A DNA stretch of 18,242 nt from positions 1 through 18,242 of the forward strand of contig URQO01000038.1 of assembly GCA_900550135.1 (NCBI GenBank), read 5' to 3'. The notes below the pieces were generated by a model that saw only the letters and a program-made list of their open reading frames with translations, made no database searches and was not told the origin of the DNA. The DNA is from an uncultured Eubacterium sp. (GTDB taxonomy: Bacteria > Bacillota > Clostridia > Lachnospirales > Lachnospiraceae). Every line of letters begins with the position of its first letter. Position 1 is the stretch's first letter. Both the position numbers and the translations under genes were made by a program. This document shows, piece by piece, positions 7,326-14,939 of this stretch.

Positions 7326-8177
7326 ATGAAAAAAAGAATGAAAGTGCAAAGGATTGTTATTTTGACAATGTTAATGGTATTTGCCATTATGGTCACTGTT
7401 ACTGCAGCATCAACAACAAACGGCACAAAGGAAAATGAAACAACAACATCTAGTGAAACAACAAAGAAACATATAGGAAAAAAGAAGAAAAAAGTAAAAA
7501 AGTTAAAAGTTACTTTTAAAACAAAAAAAGGTAAAACTTATTGCAGAGTAAATGGAAAAAAGGCAAAAAAACAGTTTATTACAGTAAAAAATAAAATCTA
7601 TTATTTTGATAAAAATGGTGTAATGGCAAAAGGATGGAAAAAATATAAAAAAGATTACTATTATTTTGACCGTTCATCAGGAAAAATGTATAAGAATACA
7701 AAAGTTGATGGTATAAAATTAAACAAACAAGGTAAAGCAAAAAAGAAAAAAGTAAATATTAACAAAATAAACACTATGATTAAGGCAAAAAATACTTTGG
7801 AATCAATAACAAGTTATAATGATTCTAAAAGTCAGAAACTAAGAAAAGCCTTCGACTGGATTGCAAAGAAGCCATACAGAAGATACAGATTGTTAAGCAA
7901 AATGTACAAGCAAAAAGGTTGGGAGTCTACATTTGCAAATGATATTTTTGACCATGGAGATGGATGTTGCGTTTCAGAATCGGCAGCACTTGCATTTCTT
8001 GTACATGAAGCAGGGTACAAAAATGTATATGTAGCTCATGACAGCTCACATGCATGGATGGAATTAAATAACAGAGTATATGATGCATTGTTTGCAAGGG
8101 CAAAGGATTATAATAAATACTATAATTTAAGTTATGGTAATTATAATTGTCATCCAATAGACAAAAGAAAAATATAA
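7326..8177 (+). CDS. Secreted transglutaminase-like protein with cell-wall-binding-type repeats
   Basis: The 283-residue product starts at an ATG after AAAGGAG. A signal peptide spans about 1-28 (VTVTAAST cut region). A Thr-rich then very Lys-rich segment (33-62) follows. Residues ~70-130 hold two repeats of the type K-I-Y-Y-F-D-K-N-G-V-M-A-K-G-W and Y-Y-Y-F-D-R-S-S-G-K-M, like choline/glucan-binding (CW_binding) repeats. The C-terminal ~110 residues match a transglutaminase-like cysteine-protease fold: G-D-G-C-C-V-S-E-S (Cys215), S-H-A-W-M-E (His242) and V-Y-D-A-L-F (Asp253). Bacterial members of this fold act as proteases, peptidases or amide-forming enzymes at the surface. The substrate is unknown. 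It leads the operon of the second MBOAT, 15 bases away, so a link to envelope polymer modification or anchoring is inferred. Confidence 0.8.
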   Translation: MKKRMKVQRIVILTMLMVFAIMVTVTAASTTNGTKENETTTSSETTKKHIGKKKKKVKKLKVTFKTKKGKTYCRVNGKKAKKQFITVKNKIYYFDKNGVMAKGWKKYKKDYYYFDRSSGKMYKNTKVDGIKLNKQGKAKKKKVNINKINTMIKAKNTLESITSYNDSKSQKLRKAFDWIAKKPYRRYRLLSKMYKQKGWESTFANDIFDHGDGCCVSESAALAFLVHEAGYKNVYVAHDSSHAWMELNNRVYDALFARAKDYNKYYNLSYGNYNCHPIDKRKI

Positions 8178-8192
8178 TTTTAGGAGAAGGAC

Positions 8193-9614
8193 ATGGTTTT
8201 TAGTTCGGCAATATTTTTGTTTGTTTTCTTACCAATAGTGTGTGGATTATATTTTATTATAAAAAATCTACAGATTAGAAATGGTTTGCTTATAGTTGCC
8301 AGCTTGATTTTTTATGGATTTGGAGAGCCGGTATATGTTTTTTTGATGATAGGTTCAATTATTATTAATTACCTATTGGGACTTCTTATTAGTTTTTTAG
8401 AACACAGACAGTTTCTTATCAGAAAAAGATTTATACTTGTGTTGGCTGTTATTCTTAACATAGGAATTTTATGCGTATTTAAGTATACAGCATTTATATT
8501 AGAAAATGTAAATTACATAGGAAACATAAATATTAAAATTCCCACAATAATTTTACCTATTGGAATTTCATTTTTTTCATTCCAGGCTTTGTCCTATGTT
8601 ATAGATGTGTATAGAGATGACAGTCTGGTACAGAAAAATCTGTTTAATCTGATGTTATATATTTCATTTTTCCCACAGTTGATTGCAGGCCCAATTATCA
8701 GATACAATGAAATTGAAAAACAGATTAAAAACCGTACAACCAATGTAGACAAGATTGCTGAAGGAATAAGCAGATTTATAAGGGGGCTGTCAAAGAAACT
8801 TATTATAGCCAATGGAACCGGTCTTATTGCTGACAAAATTTTTGCGTTGGACATATCCGGGTATGGCTTTATTGTAGGATGGTTAGGAGCTATAGCATAT
8901 ACACTACAAATTTATTATGATTTTAGTGGATATTCAGATATGGCCATAGGTATGGCAAAGATATTTGGCTTTGAATTTAACGAAAATTTTTGTCATCCAT
9001 ATGAAGCAACAGGAATAAAGGATTTCTGGCGTAGATGGCATATTTCTTTATCTTTGTGGTTTAGGGAATATGTTTATATTCCTTTGGGTGGAAACAGAAA
9101 AGGAAAAGTACGTTGTGAAATAAATAAGCTGATAGTATTTTTCTTAACAGGACTTTGGCATGGAGCAAACTGGACATTTATTATATGGGGAATGATTCAT
9201 GGTGTAGCTAATGTTTTTGAAGATACTGTTGGAAAAGTAATAAAAATAAAAAATAAAGTGATTAGTAATATTCTTACATGGATTGTTGTAATCAGTGCCT
9301 TTGTAATGTTTAGGGCTGACAATGTAAGTTACGGACTTAAAATGCTTAAAAATATGTTTACGGCTTTCAATGTAAATATAAATTCAATAAGTTATGTATT
9401 ACAGCTGCTTAGCCCATATTATGCTTTTATACTTATATTGGCAATCCTTTTTTCGTACTCATTACGTGAAGGTTTTGAAAATAAAATAATAGCTAAAATT
9501 GGAAATGAAAAAGCAGAGGTAATATGTTATGTGGCAGATATTGTTTTACTTGTACTTTGCATTATGAATCTTGCTACAGCAACATACAATCCGTTTATTT
9601 ACTTTAGGTTTTAG
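8193..9614 (+). CDS. Second MBOAT-family O-acyltransferase (AlgI/PatA type)
   Basis: A 473-residue polytopic membrane protein whose start M-V-F-S-S follows AGGAGAAGG and matches the usual N-terminus of the AlgI branch. Signatures are I-A-G-P-I-I-R-Y, F-W-R-R-W-H-I-S (278-285, His283), P-L-G-G-N-R-K-G and G-L-W-H-G-A (320-325, presumed catalytic His323). The family transfers acyl groups, commonly acetyl, to extracellular polysaccharide or peptidoglycan, with an SGNH partner finishing the transfer. That partner is the next gene, 9-12 bases on. The protein ends in P-F-I-Y-F-R-F, the same F-x-Y-x-x-F pattern as the first MBOAT. P-L-G-G-N-R makes it a more classical AlgI-type enzyme than the first copy. 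Donor and acceptor are unknown; no ligase or carrier protein is in this operon. Confidence 0.94.
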   Translation: MVFSSAIFLFVFLPIVCGLYFIIKNLQIRNGLLIVASLIFYGFGEPVYVFLMIGSIIINYLLGLLISFLEHRQFLIRKRFILVLAVILNIGILCVFKYTAFILENVNYIGNINIKIPTIILPIGISFFSFQALSYVIDVYRDDSLVQKNLFNLMLYISFFPQLIAGPIIRYNEIEKQIKNRTTNVDKIAEGISRFIRGLSKKLIIANGTGLIADKIFALDISGYGFIVGWLGAIAYTLQIYYDFSGYSDMAIGMAKIFGFEFNENFCHPYEATGIKDFWRRWHISLSLWFREYVYIPLGGNRKGKVRCEINKLIVFFLTGLWHGANWTFIIWGMIHGVANVFEDTVGKVIKIKNKVISNILTWIVVISAFVMFRADNVSYGLKMLKNMFTAFNVNINSISYVLQLLSPYYAFILILAILFSYSLREGFENKIIAKIGNEKAEVICYVADIVLLVLCIMNLATATYNPFIYFRF

Positions 9615-9620
9615 AAGGAG
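9615..9620 (+). promoter_or_regulatory. Ribosome binding site deciding between two adjacent ATGs
   Basis: AAGGAG ends at 9620. The first ATG (9624) would be only 3 bases away and the second (9627) 6 bases away. The second has the normal spacing and is preferred; the product differs by one Met. Confidence 0.6.
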
Positions 9621-9626
9621 AAGATG

Positions 9627-11030
9627 ATGAAAAAAAAGATATTTATAATTATATTTTTTGTGATAATATGTTTTCCTTCCATAGGCATGCTGTTTTTTAA
9701 AACAGACAAAACAATTGAAAAAAGAGAAATACAGAATCTTCCAAGCATTACTGAGAATGGAAACTTGAACATGAAATATTTTGACCAGCTTACAGATTAT
9801 TTTGCTGACAATTTTGCCTTAAGACAAAATATGATACAGGCTGATGCATTAATAAAGGAAAACGTATTCAGGGAATCAGGCAATAAGGAAGTAATAGTAG
9901 GAAAGAATGGATACTTATTTTTTGGAGACAGTTTGGATGACTATCTGGGACAAAATGTTCTTACCAAAAGACAATTAAACAGTTGTGCTCGTGTGTTATA
10001 CTTGTTACAGGAAAATACAAACAAGAAGGGAAAAAATTTCCTGTTTACGATAGCACCAAATAAAAATACTGTTTATCCCCAGTTTATGCCCTCAAGATAT
10101 GTTAAAGTATCTGAGAAAAATAATTATGCAATGCTAAAAGAATTATTAGGGAAAAACAAAATTAATACAGTATTTTTAGATGAAAAAATCAAAGAATCAA
10201 GAAAAGAAGTTTATCACAAGTTGGATACTCATTGGAATAACCAGGGTGCAGCAATAGCATGCGATTATATCTTATTATATTTAAAAAAAGAACATTATGA
10301 TTACAGTAATGAAAAATATACAATAAAGAATAATTTTTCAGGTGATTTGTATGAAATGCTTTATCCAATGGGAAACAAAAAGGATGACAATATTATCTAC
10401 AATAAAAAACACAACTATAAGGTTGTGTCTCCAATGAAAAGGGTAACAGATATTTCCATTAAAACTGAAAATAATGATAAAAACGGATCTATACTTATGT
10501 ATAGAGATTCTTTTGGAAATGCACTTATTCCGTTTGTAGCAGATGAGTATCATAGCGGATATTTTACGAAAGCTGTTCCTTACAATTGGACTTTACAGGA
10601 TAGTAACAATGCAGATGATGTAGTTATTGAACTTGTGGAAAGACATATTTCACATTTGATAAATGAAGCTCCCATTATGGAGGCACCCCAAAGGCTAATC
10701 AGTTCACCTGTAAAAGAAACAGAAGATAATAAAACTACTTTAGAAATAGGTGAAATGGATGAATACCTTCCAATATCAGGAAAAATTGATAAGAATTATA
10801 TAAGTGATGATGGAAAAATTCTTGTCAGATTTAAAAATGAAAGTAGTAGTTATATATTCGAGGCATTTCCTGCACCGGTTTATAAGGTGGATAACAATAA
10901 CGGATATTGTTATGGATTATATTTAAACATTGATAAAATCAAATCAGGAGTATACGATATAGATGTAATTACACAAAAGAATGATAAATTATATTCATCC
11001 GGAATTAAAACAAATATAAAGATACAATAA
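9627..11030 (+). CDS. AlgX/AlgJ-like SGNH acetyltransferase partner of the second MBOAT
   Basis: This 467-residue protein has an N-terminal hydrophobic helix (about 4-24) that would anchor or export it. The SGNH core follows the AlgX/DHHW pattern: G-K-N-G-Y-L-F-F-G near residue 95, K-L-D-T-H-W-N-N-Q-G with Asp200 and His202, and Y-R-D-S-F-G-N-A with candidate nucleophile Ser295. AlgX-type proteins accept acyl groups from an MBOAT and place them on polysaccharide outside the membrane. The last ~120 residues (about 345-467) form a separate β-rich region, in the position where AlgX has a carbohydrate-binding module, but sequence similarity to it could not be judged. The gene follows the MBOAT closely and precedes a lipoprotein gene by 13 bases. 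It differs from the SGNH protein of the first operon in motif order and C-terminal domain, so the two are not simple duplicates. Confidence 0.87.
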   Translation: MKKKIFIIIFFVIICFPSIGMLFFKTDKTIEKREIQNLPSITENGNLNMKYFDQLTDYFADNFALRQNMIQADALIKENVFRESGNKEVIVGKNGYLFFGDSLDDYLGQNVLTKRQLNSCARVLYLLQENTNKKGKNFLFTIAPNKNTVYPQFMPSRYVKVSEKNNYAMLKELLGKNKINTVFLDEKIKESRKEVYHKLDTHWNNQGAAIACDYILLYLKKEHYDYSNEKYTIKNNFSGDLYEMLYPMGNKKDDNIIYNKKHNYKVVSPMKRVTDISIKTENNDKNGSILMYRDSFGNALIPFVADEYHSGYFTKAVPYNWTLQDSNNADDVVIELVERHISHLINEAPIMEAPQRLISSPVKETEDNKTTLEIGEMDEYLPISGKIDKNYISDDGKILVRFKNESSSYIFEAFPAPVYKVDNNNGYCYGLYLNIDKIKSGVYDIDVITQKNDKLYSSGIKTNIKIQ

Positions 11031-11043
11031 AGGAGACAAAAAG

Positions 11044-11598
11044 ATGAAGAAAAAAATATTAGCATTTATAGTGGCAGGAACAATGGTTTTAAGCGTGGGA
11101 TGTGGACAAAGTGATTCAAATGAAGGAAATACAAAAGCTACAACTGAGAGTGAATCAGAAGTAACAACAGTTGCTCAAACAACATCACATGCTACAGAAA
11201 CAACAAAAGCAAAAACTCATAAAAAGCACAAAAAGGAAACAACAACACAGAAAACAACAACTGAAGAAGTAACAACAACGGTTAAACCAACTACTGTGGC
11301 AGAAACAACTGCAAAGAAGGTTGAATCAACTACAAGAAAGGTAACAAAGAAAGTTGTAAAAAAGAAAGAAAAGAAAACAGAGAAAAGGACAGCAGGTTCA
11401 AATAATAAAGCAATTGCAAAGAAATATATTGGAAAATCATTGGATTCTCTGACAGCAAAAATTGGAAAATACAGTAGTTTTGATAAAGCTGACAGTTGCT
11501 TAGAGGAAGGCGAATCAGACGGATTTTTCTATTATGACGGTTTTACTGTTACAGCTTCAACAAAAAATGGAAAATGGGTTGTTACAGGTGTTCAGTAA
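11044..11598 (+). CDS. Thr/Lys-rich lipoprotein of unknown function
   Basis: The 184-residue product begins with a lipoprotein signal peptide; L-S-V-G-C puts the lipid-bearing Cys at residue 20. Residues ~30-120 are a low-complexity linker alternating Thr-rich (TTTQKTTTEEVTTT) and Lys-rich (KKVVKKKEKK) runs, likely extended through the wall. The final ~60 residues form a small domain beginning A-I-A-K-K-Y-I-G-K-S-L-D-S-L and ending near G-F-T-V-T-A-S-T-K-N-G-K-W-V-V-T-G-V. The repeated G-K-S-L-D-S-L and D-G-F-T-V pattern loosely recalls small SmpA/BLIP-like folds, which is only a guess. It closes the second acylation operon after AGGAG and would sit on the outer face of the membrane, where it could hold enzymes near polymer. 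No enzymatic motif was seen. Confidence 0.75.
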   Translation: MKKKILAFIVAGTMVLSVGCGQSDSNEGNTKATTESESEVTTVAQTTSHATETTKAKTHKKHKKETTTQKTTTEEVTTTVKPTTVAETTAKKVESTTRKVTKKVVKKKEKKTEKRTAGSNNKAIAKKYIGKSLDSLTAKIGKYSSFDKADSCLEEGESDGFFYYDGFTVTASTKNGKWVVTGVQ

Positions 11599-11657
11599 AC
11601 GCTCTGTAAATTAGTTTTGCATTTAATATCAGTGTATTTCATTGCTGTTTTAAATAG

Positions 11658-11686
11658 TTGTAAAAACAGTTGTAAAATGTTATACT
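11658..11686 (+). promoter_or_regulatory. Promoter of the Asp23-family gene
   Basis: TTGTAA (11658-11663), a 17-base spacer, and TATACT (11681-11686, 5 of 6). It overlaps the 9-bp inverted repeat at 11662-11692, and the -35 lies in the first of two direct copies of AGTTGTAAAA (11656-11665, 11668-11677). Confidence 0.5.
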
Positions 11687-11692
11687 GTTTTT
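11662..11692 (+). repeat. Inverted repeat over the Asp23 promoter: operator or weak terminator
   Basis: AAAAACAGT (11662-11670) and ACTGTTTTT (11684-11692) are perfect 9-base complements around a 13-base loop, followed by AGTTTT. With only two G-C pairs it would be a weak terminator for the lipoprotein operon. Because it covers the promoter spacer and -10, it could instead be a protein binding site. Confidence 0.4.
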
Positions 11693-11728
11693 AGTTTTAC
11701 AGTTTGAATCAGACATGGAGGTTTAATA

Positions 11729-12100
11729 ATGGATAACGAGAAAAACACTTATAAAATACATGACAATTCTGACCTAGGAGAAGTAAACATTAATGACAAT
11801 GTTTTGGCAGTGATTTCAGCCATGGCAGCTCTTGAAGTTGACGGTGTAGTTGGAATGGCAGGAAACATTACATCTGAGATAGTTGAAAAATTGGGAATGA
11901 AGAAAATTTCTAAGGGAGTCAGAGTTGATGTGGATGAAAAAAATGTGATGATAGATGTCTCTATTGTTTTAAAAATGAATGACAATATAGTAGAGATTTC
12001 TAAAAAGGTACAGGATAAAATAAAAAATACTGTTGAAAACATGACAGGACTTGAAGTTGTTAATGTAAATGTTAACATTTCAAATGTTATATCAGATTAA
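11729..12100 (+). CDS. Asp23/Gls24 family envelope stress-response protein
   Basis: A 123-residue protein of normal family length, started by an ATG after TGGAGG. Features are the N-terminal G-E-V-N-I-N-D-N-V-L-A-V-I-S, the helix A-A-L-E-V-D-G-V-V-G-M-A-G, and a β-rich second half K-G-V-R-V-D-V and V-V-N-V-N-V-N-I. These are typical of Asp23/YloU-type proteins. The family is cytoplasmic or membrane-associated and linked to cell-envelope stress and alkaline shock, with no known enzyme activity. In many Clostridia a copy sits directly upstream of nusB, as here. It has its own candidate promoter and a terminator, so it is probably transcribed mostly alone. The family call is firm, the exact role is not. 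Confidence 0.9.
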   Translation: MDNEKNTYKIHDNSDLGEVNINDNVLAVISAMAALEVDGVVGMAGNITSEIVEKLGMKKISKGVRVDVDEKNVMIDVSIVLKMNDNIVEISKKVQDKIKNTVENMTGLEVVNVNVNISNVISD

Positions 12101-12112
12101 TGTGATTTTTTT

Positions 12113-12138
12113 AGGGGTGTCTTTATGACACCCTTTTT
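12113..12138 (+). terminator. Rho-independent terminator between the Asp23-family gene and nusB
   Basis: GGGTGTC (12115-12121) pairs with GACACCC (12127-12133). The stem extends by one G-U and one A-T pair around a 5-base loop and is followed by TTTTT. It is compact and strong. No good promoter is visible in the 35 bases between it and nusB, so nusB may depend on readthrough. Confidence 0.85.
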
Positions 12139-12173
12139 ATCAGATAATATATTTGTAATATATAGGAGGAACA

Positions 12174-12569
12174 ATGAACAGAGTAAAAACAAGAGAATAT
12201 GTATTCAAGTTATTGTTTTGCAATGAGTTTCACAATGTTGAAGAAATGCCAAAGCAGTGTAGCCTGTTTTTAGATAATTTAGAAAATGCATCAGAAGAAG
12301 ACAAGGATTACATTACAGAAAGAGTAAAGAAAATCAGTGATTTAATTCCTGAAATTGATGAGAAAATAAACAAAGTATCAATAGGCTGGAAAACAGAAAG
12401 AATGTCAAAGACAGATTTGAATATATTACGTCTTGCATATTATGAAATGGCTATAGATGAAGATATTCCTAAAAAAGTTGCTGTTGATCAGGCAGTTGAG
12501 CTTGCAAAACAATACGGAAGTGATGATTCACCGGCTTTTATTAATGGTATTTTAGCAAAGTTTTTTTAA
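12174..12569 (+). CDS. nusB: Transcription antitermination factor NusB
   Basis: The 131-residue protein follows AGGAGG and is of normal NusB length. It is all-helical in character, with T-R-E-Y-V-F-K-L-L-F at the N-terminus, I-G-W-K-T-E-R-M mid-protein, then D-L-N-I-L-R-L-A-Y-Y-E-M and P-K-K-V-A-V-D-Q-A-V-E-L-A-K-Q-Y-G, and a final F-I-N-G-I-L-A-K. These are hallmark NusB segments. NusB binds the boxA RNA element with NusE (ribosomal protein S10) and supports rRNA transcription antitermination. It heads the housekeeping run that continues with xseA and isoprenoid genes. Confidence 0.97.
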   Translation: MNRVKTREYVFKLLFCNEFHNVEEMPKQCSLFLDNLENASEEDKDYITERVKKISDLIPEIDEKINKVSIGWKTERMSKTDLNILRLAYYEMAIDEDIPKKVAVDQAVELAKQYGSDDSPAFINGILAKFF

Positions 12570-12598
12570 AGATGAACGTTTATTATAATAATCAGAAT

Positions 12599-12602
12599 GG
12601 AG
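12599..12602 (+). promoter_or_regulatory. Ribosome binding site that sets the xseA start
   Basis: GGAG lies 6 bases before the ATG at 12609. The in-frame ATG at 12597 overlaps this site and has no purine-rich sequence upstream. Confidence 0.7.
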
Positions 12603-12608
12603 AATAGT

Positions 12609-13823
12609 ATGCCATCTATATATACTGTAGGTCAGGTAAACACTTATATAAAGCAAATGTTTAGTCAGGATTTTATGCTGACTAATATTTGCGTAAAAGG
12701 TGAAATCAGCAATTGTACCTATCATTCATCAGGCCATATTTATTTCACTTTAAAAGATAAAACAGGCGTTATGTCAGCTGTTATGTTTAAAGGAAATAGA
12801 AATGGTCTTAAATTCTCTTTAGAAGAAGGACAAAAAGTTGTTGTGACAGGTAGTATTAGTGTATTCGAAATGGCAGGAAAGTATCAGCTTTATGCCAGGG
12901 AAATTACATTAGAAGGCTCAGGACTTTTATATCAAAGATATGAACAACTAAAAAAGGAATTGGCTGAAATGGGATTGTTTGATGCCATGTACAAAAAGCC
13001 AATACCAAAATATGCATTAAAAATTGGTATATGTACTGCAAAAACAGGAGCAGCCATTCAGGACATAATGAATATTACAAAAAGGAGAAATCCTTATGTA
13101 AAATTATATTTGTATTCAAGTCTTGTTCAGGGAGAGGGTGCAGCACAAAATATAGCAAATGGTATAAGATGCTTAGATGAAATGGATTTGGATGTTATAA
13201 TTGTTGGCAGAGGTGGAGGCTCCATTGAAGATTTGTGGGCTTTCAACGAAGAAATAGTTGCAAAAGCAATATTTAACTGCAGCACTCCTATTATTTCAGC
13301 AGTAGGTCATGAAGTAGATACTACTATAGCAGATTATGCGGCAGACATGAGAGCACCTACACCATCTGCAGCGGCTGAACTTGCAGTATTTGATTACAAT
13401 GAATTTAGAATAAATATGATGCATTACAATCAGCGGCTTATTACATTGTTAAACCATTCTGTGGATAAAACTAAAAATAAGTTGAAATATTATCAGACAA
13501 AACTTGATGTTTTTAATCCGATTAATCAGTTACAGAATAAAAAGCAATATACAGATGAATTGTTTACAAGATTAAGCGAAAGTTTTAATAATATATTAAT
13601 TTCAAGAAAACATTCCCTAGAAGTATATGCTGAGAGATTAAACGGATTATCACCACTTAACAGGATATCAAAAGGATATGCTTATGTTACAGACGAAAAT
13701 AAAAGACCTTTAAAGTCATACAATGATGTAGAAATTGATGAAAGAATTTCCTTAACATTAAAAGATGGAGTTGTAAAGGCAAAAGTATATAAAAAAATAG
13801 CAGGAGTAGAGAATGAGCAATAA
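12609..13823 (+). CDS. xseA: Exodeoxyribonuclease VII large subunit
   Basis: The 404-residue product begins M-P-S-I-Y-T-V-G-Q-V-N-T-Y-I-K, the usual XseA N-terminus; an ATG 12 bases upstream is possible but lacks a ribosome binding site. An OB-fold domain fills the first ~100 residues (V-K-G-E-I-S-N, S-S-G-H-I-Y-F-T-L-K-D). The catalytic region holds G-R-G-G-G-S-I-E-D-L-W (about 200-210) and G-H-E-V-D-T-T-I-A-D with R-A-P-T-P-S-A-A-A-E. A coiled-coil-rich C-terminus and the final G-Y-A-Y-V complete the family architecture. With XseB it forms exonuclease VII, which degrades single-stranded DNA from both ends. Its end overlaps the xseB start by 11 bases, consistent with coupled translation. Confidence 0.96.
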   Translation: MPSIYTVGQVNTYIKQMFSQDFMLTNICVKGEISNCTYHSSGHIYFTLKDKTGVMSAVMFKGNRNGLKFSLEEGQKVVVTGSISVFEMAGKYQLYAREITLEGSGLLYQRYEQLKKELAEMGLFDAMYKKPIPKYALKIGICTAKTGAAIQDIMNITKRRNPYVKLYLYSSLVQGEGAAQNIANGIRCLDEMDLDVIIVGRGGGSIEDLWAFNEEIVAKAIFNCSTPIISAVGHEVDTTIADYAADMRAPTPSAAAELAVFDYNEFRINMMHYNQRLITLLNHSVDKTKNKLKYYQTKLDVFNPINQLQNKKQYTDELFTRLSESFNNILISRKHSLEVYAERLNGLSPLNRISKGYAYVTDENKRPLKSYNDVEIDERISLTLKDGVVKAKVYKKIAGVENEQ

Positions 13824-13998
13824 AAAATCCATTGAAGAAAATTTTCAGAATATTGAAGATATTATATCAAATATGCAAAAAGAAGATATTACATTGGAGC
13901 AGTCTTTTGATTTGTACAACAAAGGCTTGAATTTGATAAAAGACTGCAATTCACAGATTGAAAAAATTGAGGAACAGATAAAAATTATTAACGAATAA
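13813..13998 (+). CDS. xseB: Exodeoxyribonuclease VII small subunit
   Basis: A 61-residue protein, slightly shorter than the 70-85 residues common in the family, missing mainly the C-terminal tail. It shows the typical F-Q-N-I-E-D-I-I pattern, L-E-Q-S-F-D-L-Y-N-K-G and a helical C-terminus (C-N-S-Q-I-E-K-I-E-E-Q-I) that forms a coiled coil around XseA. Several copies bind each large subunit in exonuclease VII. It overlaps xseA by 11 bases and the next gene starts 14 bases after its stop. Confidence 0.93.
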   Translation: MSNKKSIEENFQNIEDIISNMQKEDITLEQSFDLYNKGLNLIKDCNSQIEKIEEQIKIINE

Positions 13999-14012
13999 AC
14001 CGGGAGATTAAT

Positions 14013-14903
14013 ATGCAGGATTTTAATAATAAGCTTAATGAAAAAACACAGGAAATTGAAGATATAATTTACAGCTATTTGCCAAATGAATTAAATAAAC
14101 AAAAGGTTATTATGGAAGCAATGAATTATAGTGTAAAAGCAGGTGGAAAAAGATTAAGACCAATGCTTATGCTTGAAACTTCAAAAATGTTTGATAAGGA
14201 TTGCGAAAATATTTATCCTTTCATGGCGGCAATAGAGTTCATACATACTTATTCTCTGGTTCATGATGATTTACCTGCTATGGATAATGATGAGTACAGG
14301 CGTGGCAGAAAAACCACTCATGCAGAATATGGTGAAGATTTGGGTATATTAGCAGGAGATGGATTATTAAACTATGCATATGAAATTATGACAAAGGCAG
14401 TATTAGAAAGCGAAGATCCATATAAGGCAATTCAGGCTATGAACGTGATTGCCACAAAAGCCGGTATATATGGAATGGTAGGAGGTCAGACTGTTGATGT
14501 TATAAGTGAAGGTAAAAAAATAGATTTAGATACAATAATGTATATTCATAATTTAAAAACCGCAGCTTTAATTGAAGCTTCAATGATGGCAGGAGCAATA
14601 CTTGCAGGGGCTACACAGACTCAAATTGACACCGTTGAAAATATTGCCAATAACGTTGGCATAGCTTTCCAAATCCAGGATGATATTTTGGATATAATAA
14701 GTACAACGGAGAAACTTGGAAAGCCTGTTCTTAGTGATGAAAAAAATGATAAAACAACATATGTTTCGTTATGTGGTCTTGAAAAAGCGAAAGATGACGT
14801 GAAAAAATTGTCTTCGTCAGCTGTTGAACTGTTGGATACATTAGATGAAAAAAATGAATTTTTGAAAGCTTTAATTATAAAATTAATAAATAGAGAAAAA
14901 TAG
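14013..14903 (+). CDS. ispA: Farnesyl diphosphate synthase (IspA-type polyprenyl synthase)
   Basis: A 296-residue all-helical prenyltransferase after GGGAG. The first Asp-rich motif is H-D-D-L-P-A-M-D-N-D (84-93) and the second Q-D-D-I-L-D (222-227), both binding Mg2+ and diphosphate. G-G-K-R-L-R-P at 45-51 and R-R-G-R-K-T-T-H are conserved. The residues before the first motif (H-T-Y-S-L-V) match bacterial farnesyl diphosphate synthases, supporting a C15 product. It condenses dimethylallyl and isopentenyl diphosphate for undecaprenyl carrier lipid and quinone precursors. It lies just before dxs, so early and late isoprenoid steps are in one operon. Product chain length is inferred, not certain. 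Confidence 0.93.
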   Translation: MQDFNNKLNEKTQEIEDIIYSYLPNELNKQKVIMEAMNYSVKAGGKRLRPMLMLETSKMFDKDCENIYPFMAAIEFIHTYSLVHDDLPAMDNDEYRRGRKTTHAEYGEDLGILAGDGLLNYAYEIMTKAVLESEDPYKAIQAMNVIATKAGIYGMVGGQTVDVISEGKKIDLDTIMYIHNLKTAALIEASMMAGAILAGATQTQIDTVENIANNVGIAFQIQDDILDIISTTEKLGKPVLSDEKNDKTTYVSLCGLEKAKDDVKKLSSSAVELLDTLDEKNEFLKALIIKLINREK

Positions 14904-14939
14904 AATATTCTTTATTTGAAAGGATATTAATACAGAAAA

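Noticed and set aside
11749..12078. Minus-strand 109-residue open frame
   Set aside because: Antisense to the Asp23-family gene, Ser/Thr-rich as expected for a shadow, with no upstream signal.
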